Shown here: piece after piece, positions 43,673 to 53,298 of the stretch
Numbering within the stretch: the first letter of the stretch is position 1
Layout of the letters: each line of letters starts with the position of its first letter
Source of the DNA: Insulibacter thermoxylanivorax
GTDB taxonomy: Bacteria > Bacillota > Bacilli > Paenibacillales > DA-C8
DNA length: 64,000 nt
Reading direction: 5' to 3'
Assembly: GCF_015472005.1 (NCBI RefSeq)
Contig: NZ_BMAQ01000001.1
Location: 124,001-188,000, forward strand
Position numbers and translations under genes: made by a program
Notes under the pieces: generated by a model
What the model was told of the DNA's origin: nothing
What the model saw: the letters and a program-made list of their open reading frames with translations, nothing else
Databases searched by the model: none

Positions 43673-44932
43673 ATGTCAAACGAAATCAAAGATCAGATCA
43701 TGCAACAGCAAGTGGAAGAGGTACAGGAGCAACCAGCTGCTGATGTTCAGCAAGAAGTGGATCAAGCTCAGCTGGATCCGGGCATTACAGTTAAAACCGG
43801 CGATATCGTCGAAGGGAAAGTAGTCAAAATCGAAGACACCCAAGTCTTCGTTGATATTGGCTATAAATATGACGGCATTATCCCGATCCGTGAATTATCC
43901 GCCCTTCATATCGACAATGCCGCTGACGCCGTTGAATTGGAGCAAACAGTTCAAGTTAAGGTGATCAGCATCAACGACGATAAGGAGCAGATGATCCTGT
44001 CCAAGCGGGCAGTGGACAGCGAGCGTGCTTGGGAAGATCTGCAGGCGAAGTTCGACAGCCAAGAGATCTTCGAAGTCACCGTTGCTGATGTCGTCAAAGG
44101 CGGTCTGGTTGTAGACCTCGGCGTGCGAGCTTTCGTGCCGGCTTCGATGGTGGAGCGCCACTATGTAGAGGACTTCTCCGATTATAAGGGCAAGACGCTC
44201 CGCGTTCGCATCAAGGAGTTTGACCGCGAGGCGGGCAAGGTCATCCTGTCGCAAAGAGACGTGCTCGAAGAGGAATACGAGCAGCATAAGAAGCAGGTAC
44301 TGGCTTCCTTAAAGGAAGGCGAGATCATCGAGGGTACCGTACAACGCCTCACGAACTTCGGCGCTTTCGTCGATGTTGGCGGCATAGACGGACTTGTTCA
44401 TATCTCTGAGATGGACCATAAGCACGTTGAGCATCCTTCTGAGGTTGTCAGCGAAGGAGACCAAGTCAAAGTCAAAGTGCTGAAGGTAGATCCGGAGACG
44501 CAGAAGATCAGCTTGAGCATCAAGGCAACGAAGCCGGGCCCTTGGGAATTGGCAGGCGAGCAATTCAAGATCGGTGATATCGTCACTGGTACGGTGCGCA
44601 GACTTGTCAGCTTTGGTGCATTTGTTGAAGTTGCGCCGGCTGTAGAAGGTCTCGTGCATATCTCGCAGATTGCCCATCGCCATATCGGCACGCCGCATGA
44701 AGTGCTGGAGGAAGGGCAAGAGGTGAAAGTGAAGATCCTGGATATGAACATCGCGGAGAAGCGCATCAGCCTGAGCATCAAGGAAACCGAAGAAGCGCCT
44801 GCTTCTGCCAAACAGGATCGCGGTTCCCGCTATGCGAAGGAGCTCAACAACGAGCACGTATCGCTGAACAATCAAGGACTGACTCTGACGCTAGGCGAGC
44901 GTTTCGGAGACCAACTGAAGAAGCTGAAATAA
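43673..44932 (+). CDS. ypfD: S1-domain RNA-binding protein (30S ribosomal protein S1 homologue)
   Basis: 419 residues: a Gln/Glu-rich N-terminal 35, then four S1 domains starting near residues 40, 120, 210 and 295 (GDIVEGKVVKIEDTQVFVDIG; VVKGGLVVDLGVRAFVP; EGTVQRLTNFGAFVDVGG; TGTVRRLVSFGAFVEVAP), and a short tail. B. subtilis YpfD has the same arrangement after cmk. Role: RNA binding, perhaps aiding translation of some mRNAs. Confidence 0.93.
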   Translation: MSNEIKDQIMQQQVEEVQEQPAADVQQEVDQAQLDPGITVKTGDIVEGKVVKIEDTQVFVDIGYKYDGIIPIRELSALHIDNAADAVELEQTVQVKVISINDDKEQMILSKRAVDSERAWEDLQAKFDSQEIFEVTVADVVKGGLVVDLGVRAFVPASMVERHYVEDFSDYKGKTLRVRIKEFDREAGKVILSQRDVLEEEYEQHKKQVLASLKEGEIIEGTVQRLTNFGAFVDVGGIDGLVHISEMDHKHVEHPSEVVSEGDQVKVKVLKVDPETQKISLSIKATKPGPWELAGEQFKIGDIVTGTVRRLVSFGAFVEVAPAVEGLVHISQIAHRHIGTPHEVLEEGQEVKVKILDMNIAEKRISLSIKETEEAPASAKQDRGSRYAKELNNEHVSLNNQGLTLTLGERFGDQLKKLK

Positions 44933-44944
44933 TCCTCACATATC

Positions 44945-44976
44945 GAAGAGATGGTGTCTTGCCATCTCTTCTTTTG
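44945..44976 (+). terminator. Rho-independent terminator after the S1-domain gene
   Basis: GAAGAGATGG and CCATCTCTTC, a 7-base loop, then TTTTG. Confidence 0.88.
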
Positions 44977-45057
44977 TTGACTGCGCCGGCTTGCATACGA
45001 ACATTACCGTCCTCTCATACTATGTTAGATCATGTATAAACAACAGGTGAAAAGGCA

Positions 45058-45684
45058 ATGAATGACGGATATTGGTCTTATATCTTGTTGGTCGTTATGA
45101 CCGTCTTGCTTAGCAGCGGCTGGCGCAGCAGTGTGGTCAAGGGGATCACTTCCCTGGAGGTATTATCCTTCATCGCTGTCTGGTACATCGGCTTGTTTTC
45201 AGCAATTCCCTTAGGCAGCACGGTCAGCGTACAGGGAATCTATCTTGCGCTTTTGCTTACCCTTGTTCGTTTTATGCTTAAGGAGCCGATTGCTACTGTC
45301 AGCTATTTTATCATCACAGGCTGCCTTTTGGGTTTGATCGTTTTTTTCGTTCAGGAAATGTATAGACTGGATCCCATACTCATCGTCTTCCAGAAGGAAA
45401 TCGATGCTGCACTGATCATCGGCGTCTTAGCGTGGCTGGTCACACGCCAAGCCTTGCCGCAGGCCGCTGTGCTGAGCTTGGCTTATATCATCCAGGATGT
45501 GTTGCCGCTTCTCAGCAAGCCTTCGGATCAGATGCTGTATCTAGGAGATGCAGTGCTGCAGGATGGATGGTGGATTTCTTATGTATGTGCAAGAGTCTTG
45601 ACGTTGACCGGTGAATCCATCGTCTGGATGCTGCAGTTCGTTCAGCGAAGGCTGCCGCGGCGGCTCAAAGGGATTCGAAAATGA
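45058..45684 (+). CDS. yphA: Polytopic membrane protein (YphA-like)
   Basis: 208 residues with about six membrane helices and a basic end (RRLPRRLKGIRK). Position between ypfD and der and overall size suggest YphA; its function is unknown. Residue-level similarity could not be tested. Confidence 0.7.
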   Translation: MNDGYWSYILLVVMTVLLSSGWRSSVVKGITSLEVLSFIAVWYIGLFSAIPLGSTVSVQGIYLALLLTLVRFMLKEPIATVSYFIITGCLLGLIVFFVQEMYRLDPILIVFQKEIDAALIIGVLAWLVTRQALPQAAVLSLAYIIQDVLPLLSKPSDQMLYLGDAVLQDGWWISYVCARVLTLTGESIVWMLQFVQRRLPRRLKGIRK

Positions 45685-45789
45685 CCAACTAAAACGAAGA
45701 TAGAAGTCTTAAGAATTTATCATCGTGCAATAGCCAATGACGGTTATTTTTGCTATGATGAGTAACGGAGCATTGGAGGTGTATACATC

Positions 45790-47115
45790 ATGGCAAGACC
45801 GGTTGTCGCAATCGTCGGCCGCCCGAACGTGGGCAAGTCGACGCTCTTCAATCGCATTATCGGTGAACGGCTTGCAATAGTTGAAGATAAACCGGGTGTT
45901 ACACGGGACCGCATCTATGGAACGGCAGAGTGGAATGGTGTTCCGTTCAGTGTCATAGATACCGGAGGGATCGAGCTTGCAGATAATGATGAGATGCTGC
46001 AATCGATCAAAGCACAGGCACAGCTTGCCATCGATGAGGCAGACGGCATCATCTTCGTCGTCGATGGGAAGACGGGCCTCACTCCTTCGGATCAAGAAGT
46101 GGCTGAGCTTTTGTATCGATCGAACAAACCGATCGTGCTGGCGGTGAATAAGGTGGACAATCCGCAGCGGGAGGAAGCTGTTTACGAGTTCTATTCGCTG
46201 GGCTTCTCCGAAGTCATCGGCGTGTCGGGAGCCCATGGCACGGGTATCGGCGATCTCTTGGATGCCGCAGTAGCCATGCTGCCGCAAGGTGCTGATGAGG
46301 AGTACGACGAGGATGTGATCCGCATCGCGGTGATCGGCCGCCCGAACGTGGGCAAGTCCTCTCTCGTCAACGCCATCCTCGGTGAGGAGCGCGTGATCGT
46401 CAGCGATATCGCCGGTACGACGAGGGATGCGATTGATACGCCCTTCGAGCGGGACGGCAAGCGTTATGTGCTCATCGATACGGCGGGTATCCGCAAACGC
46501 GGCAAAATCTATGAAAACACGGAACGATATTCGGTGATGCGGGCGATGAAAGCGATCGAGCGGGCGGATGTTGCACTCGTCGTGATCAATGCCGAAGAAG
46601 GCATCGTTGAACAGGACAAACATATCGCGGGTTATGCTCATGAAGCGGGCAAGGCGGCGATCTTTGTGGTGAACAAATGGGATGCGCTGGAGAAAGACGA
46701 TAAAACCATGCAACGATTTGAGCGCAAGATCCGTGAGGAGTTCTTATTCATGGAATACGCTCCGACGATCTACGTCTCTGCAAAAACGAAGCAGCGCTTG
46801 CACCGCATCTTGCCGCTGGTAGATCATGTGGCGGACCAGCATGCGATGCGTGTCGTCACGCATGTGTTGAACGATCTTATTAATGACGCCGTTGCGATGA
46901 ATGCGCCGCCTTCTGACAAAGGGCGCAGGCTGCGTATCTATTATGCGACGCAGGTCAGCGTCAAACCGCCGACGTTCGTGCTTTTTGTGAATGATCCGGA
47001 ATTGATGCACTTCTCATATGAACGCTATATTGAGAACAAACTTCGTGCGGCTTTCCAGTTTGAGGGGACACCCATCAGGATCATCACCCGCAGAAAATCC
47101 AGTTCTGAGCATTGA
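45790..47115 (+). CDS. der: Ribosome-associated GTPase Der (EngA)
   Basis: 441 residues with two GTPase domains in tandem. Each has a P-loop (GRPNVGKST at residue 9, GRPNVGKSS at 183), DTGG / DTAG switch II and NKVD / NKWD. A KH-like domain ends the protein. Der is needed for 50S ribosome maturation. An extended -10 (TGCTATGAT, 45751-45759) lies upstream; GGAGGTG precedes the ATG. Confidence 0.97.
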   Translation: MARPVVAIVGRPNVGKSTLFNRIIGERLAIVEDKPGVTRDRIYGTAEWNGVPFSVIDTGGIELADNDEMLQSIKAQAQLAIDEADGIIFVVDGKTGLTPSDQEVAELLYRSNKPIVLAVNKVDNPQREEAVYEFYSLGFSEVIGVSGAHGTGIGDLLDAAVAMLPQGADEEYDEDVIRIAVIGRPNVGKSSLVNAILGEERVIVSDIAGTTRDAIDTPFERDGKRYVLIDTAGIRKRGKIYENTERYSVMRAMKAIERADVALVVINAEEGIVEQDKHIAGYAHEAGKAAIFVVNKWDALEKDDKTMQRFERKIREEFLFMEYAPTIYVSAKTKQRLHRILPLVDHVADQHAMRVVTHVLNDLINDAVAMNAPPSDKGRRLRIYYATQVSVKPPTFVLFVNDPELMHFSYERYIENKLRAAFQFEGTPIRIITRRKSSSEH

Positions 47116-47138
47116 ATTCGCTTGGGAGATGGTATCAC

Positions 47139-47729
47139 TTGATAAATGGAATGGCCATAGCAATCTGTTATCTTATAGGTTCACTTTCGTTCAGCCTCAT
47201 CGTAGGCAAGATTAAAGGAATCGATATCCGCAAGCACGGCAGCGGCAACGCCGGTGCGACCAACACGCTGCGGGTGCTCGGCATCGTGCCCGCGATCATC
47301 GTGTTCGTGCTGGATATGGGCAAAGGCATCGCTTCGGTCCTGATCGGATCCTGGTTATCGCAAGGAACCCTGTGGGTTACCGCAGCCTGCGGTCTGGCTG
47401 CGATCATCGGCCATAATTGGCCGGTGTTTTTCTCATTCCGCGGCGGCAAAGGCATCGCTACGACGATCGGCGTCACAGCGGTCCTCAGCTTCTACCCGGC
47501 GGCAATCGCCGGCGCGGTTGCGATCATCTCGATCTTCATCACGCGTTACGTATCCTTGGGTTCTCTGATCTTCACCACCCTCATGCCGATTATCGCTGTG
47601 ATCATGGGAGCGGAGATCGAGATCATCATCGCTATGCTCTTGATCTGTGCCTTTGCTGTATATCGGCACCGATCGAATATTCGCCGACTGATTCGCGGTG
47701 AAGAGCATAAGATAGGAAGTAAGCGATAG
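47139..47729 (+). CDS. plsY: Acyl-phosphate glycerol-3-phosphate acyltransferase PlsY
   Basis: A 196-residue, five-helix membrane enzyme that makes lysophosphatidate. The motifs HGSGNAGATN, and GHNWPVFFSFRGGKGIATT are typical. TTG 47139 is chosen: GGGAG is 10 bases upstream and the product starts like known PlsY. The frame upstream to 47112 overlaps the der stop and lacks a ribosome site. B. subtilis has plsY elsewhere. Confidence 0.93.
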   Translation: MINGMAIAICYLIGSLSFSLIVGKIKGIDIRKHGSGNAGATNTLRVLGIVPAIIVFVLDMGKGIASVLIGSWLSQGTLWVTAACGLAAIIGHNWPVFFSFRGGKGIATTIGVTAVLSFYPAAIAGAVAIISIFITRYVSLGSLIFTTLMPIIAVIMGAEIEIIIAMLLICAFAVYRHRSNIRRLIRGEEHKIGSKR

Positions 47730-47741
47730 GAGGGAAATGCG

Positions 47742-48785
47742 TTGTCTGAGAAAGTAACCGTGTTAGTGGCGGGAAGCTGGGGCACGGCGCTGGCCTTCGT
47801 GCTGGCTGAGAACGGACACAGGACGGTTCTGTGGACACGCAGTGAGCAGCAGGCTGCGGAGATCAATGAACAGCACACGAATCATAAATATCTGCCCGGC
47901 GTCAGGCTGCCCGATCATCTGAAGGCGACCTCCGATATGCAAGAAGCCCTGCAGGATGCATCGGCGGTGGTGATCGTCTCTCCTTCCGCCCATATGCGGG
48001 AGATCGTCCGAAAGGCAGCACCATACATAAGCACAGAGACCCTGGTCGTCCATGCGACGAAGGGGTTTGAGAAGGATACCTTAATGCGCATGTCGCAAGT
48101 CATCGCCGATGAGCTGCCGCATTATAACGCGGAGAAGATCTGTGTTCTGTCCGGACCGAGCCACGCCGAAGAAGTCAGCAATCGCTGCCCAACCACAGTT
48201 GTCGTGGCCTCGCAGGATGTGCAAGCGGCGGAGCGGGCACAGGATCTGTTCATCAACTCGTATTTCCGCGTGTACACGAATCCTGACCTGCTCGGCGTGG
48301 AGATCGGCGGTGCGCTGAAGAACATCATCGCCCTCGGAGCGGGTATGAGCGACGGCCTCGGCTTTGGCGACAATGCCAAAGCCGCACTGCTCACTCGCGG
48401 CTTAGCGGAAATCACCCGGCTGGGCATCGCCATGGAGGCGAATCCCCTGACCTTTGCCGGTCTGTCCGGCATCGGCGATCTCGTCGTTACCTGTACGAGC
48501 AAGCACAGCCGGAACTGGCGTGCCGGATATGAGATCGCCCGCGGCAAAAGCGCGGAGGCGGTCCTGCAGGAGATGGGCATGGTCGTAGAGGGCATCCAGA
48601 CGACGAAGGCGGCATATCAGCTGTCCCAGGAGTACGGTGTGAGCATGCCGATTACTAGCGAACTTCACGCCGTATTGTTCTTAGGCAAATCGCCGAAGAC
48701 CGCCGTTGAGGACCTGATGGGCCGCGGCAAGACCCATGAGATTGAGGAAATCGCCCGCGCCAGCACTATTAAATGGATGAAATAA
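47742..48785 (+). CDS. gpsA: NAD(P)H-dependent glycerol-3-phosphate dehydrogenase
   Basis: 347 residues. It reduces dihydroxyacetone phosphate to the sn-glycerol-3-phosphate used by PlsY and PlsC nearby. The nucleotide loop reads LVAGSWGTALA where most homologues have LGAGSWGTA, so the first Gly of GxGxxG is Val11. Other motifs are intact: SGPSHAEEV, the catalytic Lys in GGALKNIIALGAG, and NAKAALLTRGLAEI. TTG start behind AGGAGGG. Confidence 0.95.
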   Translation: MSEKVTVLVAGSWGTALAFVLAENGHRTVLWTRSEQQAAEINEQHTNHKYLPGVRLPDHLKATSDMQEALQDASAVVIVSPSAHMREIVRKAAPYISTETLVVHATKGFEKDTLMRMSQVIADELPHYNAEKICVLSGPSHAEEVSNRCPTTVVVASQDVQAAERAQDLFINSYFRVYTNPDLLGVEIGGALKNIIALGAGMSDGLGFGDNAKAALLTRGLAEITRLGIAMEANPLTFAGLSGIGDLVVTCTSKHSRNWRAGYEIARGKSAEAVLQEMGMVVEGIQTTKAAYQLSQEYGVSMPITSELHAVLFLGKSPKTAVEDLMGRGKTHEIEEIARASTIKWMK

Positions 48786-48857
48786 TGTGGATGATGCCTA
48801 TACGAAACCTTCCTGCACGACATACGATAGAGTAAACGCTCGTGGGGAGGTTACCGT

Positions 48858-49136
48858 ATGGTCAAGCGGAATGTGTCAAGCGATGTGCTGAAACTAGTGA
48901 ATCAGAAAACGGGCAAGAAAATTTCGCCCACGGATGTGAAGAAACTCGCCGGCAAAGTCAATCAATCGACGATGAAAGATGAAGCCCAGCTTCGCAAGTT
49001 GATTAAGCAAGTGGGCGCGCTTGTGAACGTGAAAGTTTCCGAACAATTGACGAATGAGATCGTGCAAGCCGTCAAGAAGAGCGGAATGAATCCGAACAAT
49101 CTTGAGCAGATGATCAAGATGATGTCGCGCAAATAA
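48858..49136 (+). CDS. spoVIF: Stage VI sporulation protein F
   Basis: A 92-residue, lysine-rich helical protein (residues 1-60 contain VLKLVNQKTGKKISPTDVKK and KLAGKVNQSTMKDEAQLRKL). The pattern fits the SpoVIF (YjcC-type) family needed for GerE-controlled coat assembly. GGGAGG lies before the ATG. Confidence 0.8.
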   Translation: MVKRNVSSDVLKLVNQKTGKKISPTDVKKLAGKVNQSTMKDEAQLRKLIKQVGALVNVKVSEQLTNEIVQAVKKSGMNPNNLEQMIKMMSRK

Positions 49137-49159
49137 CTAGACTGAACAGGATGAGCGGA

Positions 49160-49208
49160 GGGGCTGTCCAGGAAGTCAGCACTGACTGACTGCTGGGCGG
49201 CCCCTTTT
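49160..49208 (+). terminator. Rho-independent terminator after spoVIF
   Basis: GGGGCTGTCCAG and CTGGGCGGCCCC (12 bp with wobbles), then TTTT. Confidence 0.85.
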
Positions 49209-49316
49209 CTAAATGGCTCCTCCCTGATCACACTATGGATTTCTGTTCCATAATGGGTTAAACTTAGACTGGCAGTTACATAACATCATATTACATGGGA
49301 GAGGAAGATTACAGCT

Positions 49317-49502
49317 ATGCCGATCGATCCGATGACGAAGATGTGGATCTCCTTTGGTGCCATTGGTTTGCTGTTATTAGCTTCGGGAATCGTCTCTTTC
49401 GCCAGAGCGAAGACCCGGGGAATCCTGCGAGTGATCTTGACGATCGTTGCCGTGATCGCGCTTATATACGGCGTAATCCTGGGATATATCTCGATCTTCT
49501 GA
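49317..49502 (+). CDS. yphE: Small two-helix membrane protein (DUF2768, YphE-like)
   Basis: 61 residues made of two membrane helices with a short basic turn (ARAKTRGI). The opening DPMTKMWISFGAIGLLLL is that of DUF2768 proteins. YphE holds the same place between gpsA and yphF in B. subtilis. GAGAGGAAG lies 8-9 bases before the ATG. Confidence 0.72.
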   Translation: MPIDPMTKMWISFGAIGLLLLASGIVSFARAKTRGILRVILTIVAVIALIYGVILGYISIF

Positions 49503-49610
49503 CGAGATGTCATATGATAGATGATCTGTTGTTGGCCTAGGGACATCCCATAGCATTCCTATCAATCCATACCTATCAATCAAAGACAATGCACGATTCG
49601 AGGAGGAACC

Positions 49611-50324
49611 ATGCTGCGAATAAGATCCGGCTTCATCCTAATCGTCATCCTGATTGCGGCGATCGTGCTGACGGGCTGCGGCGGATCGCATCTGCGCGCT
49701 ATAGCGCCGCCTGAGGAAACCGTGCCGGTCGTACAGACGGCTGTGAATGCCTATAGACATTACAACCATCAGCTCCCGGTGAAACAGCGCCGTGATGAGG
49801 CTTTGGGATATGAGCGGTATCCCGTTGATTTTCGCGAGCTGATCCACGCCAGACAGCTGGTGCAGGTTCCGTCCAATGCCTACGAACAAGGAGGCTCTTT
49901 CTATTATGTGCTCGTGCCGTCGGGGGAAGACTGGCTGGTCCGCTTAATCGAGATGAACCTATGGCAGGAAGTGACGGATATTCAAGTGAAGGCCGATGCC
50001 TACAGGAATCGAACTGGACGGCTGCCGGCGGAAGAGCCTGTACAGGAGGGGATCTATCGATTAGACGGCGAAGTGCTCGGACTGAAGTCAAATCAGGTGC
50101 CCAGCGTGTATTCCCCGCAGACGCTGCCGCTTATCATCACGGAAGAGGGCAGGGTGTATGTGGATTATGCGCCAGAGATTATGGTTCACATTCAGGCCCT
50201 CGGCGATGCCTTTGAGCCGGTGCTGGATCTGCGGGAGGTCCTCATTCAGCAATCCTATGTATTGCCGGTGTATTCCCTGCCCTATGTTTGGCAGGACGAA
50301 CAACCGGTGATTTCCTTGCCGTGA
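49611..50324 (+). CDS. yphF: Lipoprotein YphF
   Basis: A 237-residue lipoprotein: signal helix with lipobox VLTGC (Cys23), then an extracytoplasmic domain with YPVDFRELIHARQL and SNAYEQGGSFYYVLV, as in YphF of B. subtilis, which also lies directly before spoIVA. Function unknown; context suggests sporulation or envelope. Confidence 0.82.
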   Translation: MLRIRSGFILIVILIAAIVLTGCGGSHLRAIAPPEETVPVVQTAVNAYRHYNHQLPVKQRRDEALGYERYPVDFRELIHARQLVQVPSNAYEQGGSFYYVLVPSGEDWLVRLIEMNLWQEVTDIQVKADAYRNRTGRLPAEEPVQEGIYRLDGEVLGLKSNQVPSVYSPQTLPLIITEEGRVYVDYAPEIMVHIQALGDAFEPVLDLREVLIQQSYVLPVYSLPYVWQDEQPVISLP

Positions 50325-50418
50325 TGACCGAACGATGGAAGGAAGGTCTGCAGAGGAAGGTTTGCGGCGCCGTCTGTCGAAAGGGAGAGTGTCATAGCAA
50401 CGCTTGTTAATATCATTG

Positions 50419-50447
50419 AAAACGCCTGACAAAGGGCGTTTTTTTGT
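50419..50447 (+). terminator. Rho-independent terminator after yphF
   Basis: AAAACGCC and GGCGTTTT with an 8-base loop, then a long T-run. Confidence 0.88.
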
Positions 50448-50651
50448 TTTTGTTGGTAATAAGGAGAATAAATCGCAGCTTGCCGTCATATATTGGTCCA
50501 AGATTAGTGAAGTTGACGCCTTCTTAAAGGGCGTAAGACGCCTAAGGGTGCGGCTTGTGTCCACAAAAAGAAGGCATAATCGGTTATGGAGTACATATAT
50601 TGTTACTAGTCCAATTGATAGTACGAGTTCTGTTACAGGGAGGAGATCTCA

Positions 50652-52130
50652 TTGGAGAAAGTGGATATTTTTAAAGACATTGCAGAACGTACCGGCGGCG
50701 ATATCTATCTTGGCGTGGTCGGGGCGGTTAGAACGGGCAAATCCACCTTTATCAAGCGCTTCATGGAAACTGTTGTCCTGCCTAATATCACCAATGAAGC
50801 GGATCGTCAGCGGGCGACGGATGAGCTGCCGCAAAGCGCCGCAGGGAAGACGATCATGACGACTGAGCCGAAGTTCGTGCCGAATCAAGCGGTGAAGATC
50901 ACCGTGGCGGAAGGTTTGGAGGTCAATGTCCGGCTTGTCGATTGTGTCGGTTATGCCGTGAGCGGTGCCAAAGGGTATGAAGACGAGAACGGACCGCGCA
51001 TGATCAACACGCCTTGGTTCGAAGATCCGATCCCGTTCCAAGAAGCTGCTGAGATTGGAACCCGCAAGGTCATTCAGGAGCACTCCACCTTAGGAGTGGT
51101 TGTCACAACGGATGGTTCGATCGCTGAGATTCCCCGTTCGGATTATGTTGAAGCAGAGGAAAAAGTCGTTGCCGAACTGAAGGAAGTCGGCAAGCCCTTT
51201 ATCATGATCATCAACTCCACGAATCCGATGAGTGCCGAGTGCCGCTCCCTGCAGGAAGAACTGGCTGAGAAGTATGATATCCCGGTGATGGCGATGAGCG
51301 TTGCCGCTATGGGTGAAGCGGAGATGCTGAATGTCATGCGGGAAGTGCTGTTTGAATTCCCGGTGCATGAAGTGAACGTGAACCTGCCCAGCTGGGTGAT
51401 GGTCCTGGATGAGAACCACTGGCTTCGCAAGAGCTTTGAGGAGTCGGTACGCGATACGGTGAAGGATATCCGAAGGCTCAGAGATGTCGACCGCGTCGTC
51501 AGCCAATTCACCGAATATGATTTTATCGAAAGCGCCGGACTGGCAGGCATGGATATGGGGCAAGGTGTGGCGGAGATCGATCTGTATGCGCCGGATGAAC
51601 TGTATGACCGCATCTTGATGGAAGTCGTCGGCGTGGAGATCCGCGGCAAGGATCATCTGCTGCAATTGATGCAAGACTTCAGCCATGCCAAACGTGAGTA
51701 TGATCAGATCGCTGAAGCATTGGAGATGGTCAAAAAAACCGGATACGGCATCGCCGCACCAAAGCTGTCGGAGATGTCCCTGTCCGAACCGGAACTCATC
51801 CGACAGGGATCTCGTTTCGGGGTTCGGCTGAAAGCAACTGCGCCGTCGATCCACATGATCCGCGTAGATGTCGATTCCGAATTTGCTCCGATTATCGGCA
51901 CAGAGAAACAGAGCGAGGAGTTGGTTCGCTATCTTATGTCGGACTTTGAAGAGAATCCGACGAAGATTTGGGAGGCGGATATCTTCGGCAGATCGCTGTA
52001 TTCCATCGTCCGCGAAGGAATTGCGGGCAAGATCGCGATGATGCCGGACAATGCTCGATACAAACTGCAAGAAACCCTGGGCCGCATTATCAATGAAGGT
52101 TCCGGCGGATTGATCGCGATTATCCTCTAA
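50652..52130 (+). CDS. spoIVA: Stage IV sporulation protein A (spore coat morphogenetic ATPase)
   Basis: 492 residues, the family norm. An N-terminal ATPase domain has Walker A in VVGAVRTGKSTFIKR (Lys about 30) and Walker B near VNVRLVDCVGYAV; the C-terminal part ends in GLIAIIL, needed for localisation. SpoIVA polymerises on the outer forespore membrane as base of the coat. TTG start with GGGAGGAG 5-6 bases upstream. No firm sigma-E promoter could be named. Confidence 0.97.
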   Translation: MEKVDIFKDIAERTGGDIYLGVVGAVRTGKSTFIKRFMETVVLPNITNEADRQRATDELPQSAAGKTIMTTEPKFVPNQAVKITVAEGLEVNVRLVDCVGYAVSGAKGYEDENGPRMINTPWFEDPIPFQEAAEIGTRKVIQEHSTLGVVVTTDGSIAEIPRSDYVEAEEKVVAELKEVGKPFIMIINSTNPMSAECRSLQEELAEKYDIPVMAMSVAAMGEAEMLNVMREVLFEFPVHEVNVNLPSWVMVLDENHWLRKSFEESVRDTVKDIRRLRDVDRVVSQFTEYDFIESAGLAGMDMGQGVAEIDLYAPDELYDRILMEVVGVEIRGKDHLLQLMQDFSHAKREYDQIAEALEMVKKTGYGIAAPKLSEMSLSEPELIRQGSRFGVRLKATAPSIHMIRVDVDSEFAPIIGTEKQSEELVRYLMSDFEENPTKIWEADIFGRSLYSIVREGIAGKIAMMPDNARYKLQETLGRIINEGSGGLIAIIL

Positions 52131-52178
52131 TAACCTTATGATGCGATCATCAGCAGCTCACAGCAGCAAAAATCATGC

Positions 52179-52206
52179 AAAAAGTGCTCGGGAGAGCACT
52201 TTTTTT
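52179..52206 (+). terminator. Rho-independent terminator after spoIVA
   Basis: AAAAAGTGCTC and GAGCACTTTTT with a GGGA loop. Confidence 0.92.
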
Positions 52207-52229
52207 GTCGAATCGATAAGAAATAATGC

Positions 52230-52258
52230 TTGAAAATGCGGAACGCTTATATTACGAT
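52230..52258 (+). promoter_or_regulatory. Sigma-A promoter of hbs
   Basis: TTGAAA (52230), a 17-base spacer and TACGAT (52253-52258). A TATAAT at 52305 could be a second -10 but lacks a -35. Confidence 0.6.
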
Positions 52259-52374
52259 AGTTTTGGTTTGCTTGCGAGTTTATACGCTTTTAGAAGAGAG
52301 CATGTATAATTTGCGGTCATACTGGTTACACATCTACTAATAGGCGTATTACGGCTTGGGGGGAGGTGAGTGGA

Positions 52375-52647
52375 ATGAACAAAACAGATCTCATCGCTAA
52401 AGTTGCTGAGAAGACGGATCTGTCGAAGAAGGATGCCACTAAAGCCGTAGATGCGGTTTTTGAATCGATCGCAGAAGCACTGCAGAATGGTGAAAAAGTC
52501 CAACTGGTTGGGTTCGGCAATTTCGAAGTTCGCGAGCGCTCTGCACGTAAGGGCAGAAATCCTCAAACCGGCGAGGAAATCGAAATCCCTGCAAGCAAGG
52601 TTCCAGCATTCAAACCTGGAAAAGCGCTTAAAGAAGGAATCAAATAA
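52375..52647 (+). CDS. hbs: DNA-binding protein HU
   Basis: A 90-residue histone-like protein with [20 protein letters not shown], the [20 protein letters not shown] beta arm and [14 protein letters not shown] 52375 has GGGGAGGTG 8 bases upstream; the GTG at 52366 lies within that site. Nucleoid protein, same place as hbs of B. subtilis. Confidence 0.97.
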   Translation: MNKTDLIAKVAEKTDLSKKDATKAVDAVFESIAEALQNGEKVQLVGFGNFEVRERSARKGRNPQTGEEIEIPASKVPAFKPGKALKEGIK

Positions 52648-52748
52648 GATACATAGCTGCTTGCTTCATTAGAACATGGCAGCGAATGGCCGCAATGGAA
52701 GGGTTGTTGCGGCCGTTCGCATCAGCTATAGGCGGGGCAGCTGAACTC

Positions 52749-52777
52749 TTGACATTTCACCGGGAATGATATAAACT
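52749..52777 (+). promoter_or_regulatory. Promoter of tRNA-Pro
   Basis: A perfect -35 TTGACA (52749-52754), 17 bases, then TAAACT; TATAAA at 52770 with 15-base spacing is the alternative -10. Confidence 0.65.
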
Positions 52778-52790
52778 ATGAACTAGACGT

Positions 52791-52867
52791 CGGGGTATGG
52801 CGCAGTCTGGTAGCGCGCACCCTTGGGGTGGGTGAGGTCACACGTTCAAATCGTGTTACTCCGACCA
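52791..52867 (+). tRNA. tRNA-Pro (anticodon GGG)
   Basis: A 77-base cloverleaf: acceptor CGGGGTA / TACTCCG (one G-T), D stem GCGC / GCGC, anticodon stem CACCC / GGGTG around TTGGGGT (anticodon GGG), T stem ACACG / CGTGT with loop TTCAAAT, and encoded CCA. It would read CCC and CCU. It is a single gene with its own promoter and terminator. Confidence 0.95.
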
Positions 52868-52868
52868 T

Positions 52869-52904
52869 GAACAAGACATCGTCATGACGATGTCTTGTTC
52901 TCTT
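52869..52904 (+). terminator. Terminator of tRNA-Pro
   Basis: A perfect 13-bp stem, GAACAAGACATCG and CGATGTCTTGTTC, with a 6-base loop, then TCTTATT. Confidence 0.88.
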
Positions 52905-52971
52905 ATTACGACATTTTTGATTGAGAACATTGAGTTTTCTCAAGTGTTCCGCCTGGAAGGAGGCGCCGTGA

Positions 52972-53199
52972 GTGGCAGACAACCTGACGCAGGGTGAATA
53001 TTTTGTAATTAAGGCGAAGGATAACGGGGTGCAGGTCATCGGATTAACGCGCGGTCAGGATACGAGGTTTCACCATACGGAGAAATTGGACAAAGGCGAG
53101 GTCATGATCGCACAGTTTACCGACCATACTTCGGCAGTGAAGATCCGCGGCAAAGCGGCGATCTATACGAAGCTGGGTATCGTACATACGGATGAGTAA
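52972..53199 (+). CDS. mtrB: trp RNA-binding attenuation protein TRAP
   Basis: A 75-residue subunit of the 11-mer ring that binds GAG/UAG repeats when charged with tryptophan. [39 protein letters not shown] and [15 protein letters not shown] match the family, including Lys and Arg residues used for RNA contact. GTG start behind GGAGGCG. Its expected target, a GAG-repeat leader, precedes trpE at 62738-62787. Confidence 0.96.
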   Translation: MADNLTQGEYFVIKAKDNGVQVIGLTRGQDTRFHHTEKLDKGEVMIAQFTDHTSAVKIRGKAAIYTKLGIVHTDE

Positions 53200-53230
53200 C
53201 GGATTTCGTGAATAATGGTATTTGCGCAAG

Positions 53231-53255
53231 ATGCAGGCATAGCCTGCTTTTTTTG
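53231..53255 (+). terminator. Rho-independent terminator after mtrB
   Basis: GCAGGC and GCCTGC with an ATA loop, followed by seven T. Confidence 0.92.
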
Positions 53256-53298
53256 TTTGTACAATGGTGTTAAGAGAAGTTCGCAGGAAGGTGATAGG

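Noticed and set aside
45709-46713. 334-codon open frame on the minus strand
   Set aside because: It is the complement of der, whose two GTPase domains are certain; no ribosome site and a His/Arg-rich composition.
50550-50640. Sigma-E promoter of spoIVA
   Set aside because: Known in B. subtilis, but no pair of boxes here fits well enough to name.
52791-52867. tRNA gene as integration site
   Set aside because: No integrase, direct repeat of the tRNA end or foreign composition is seen nearby.
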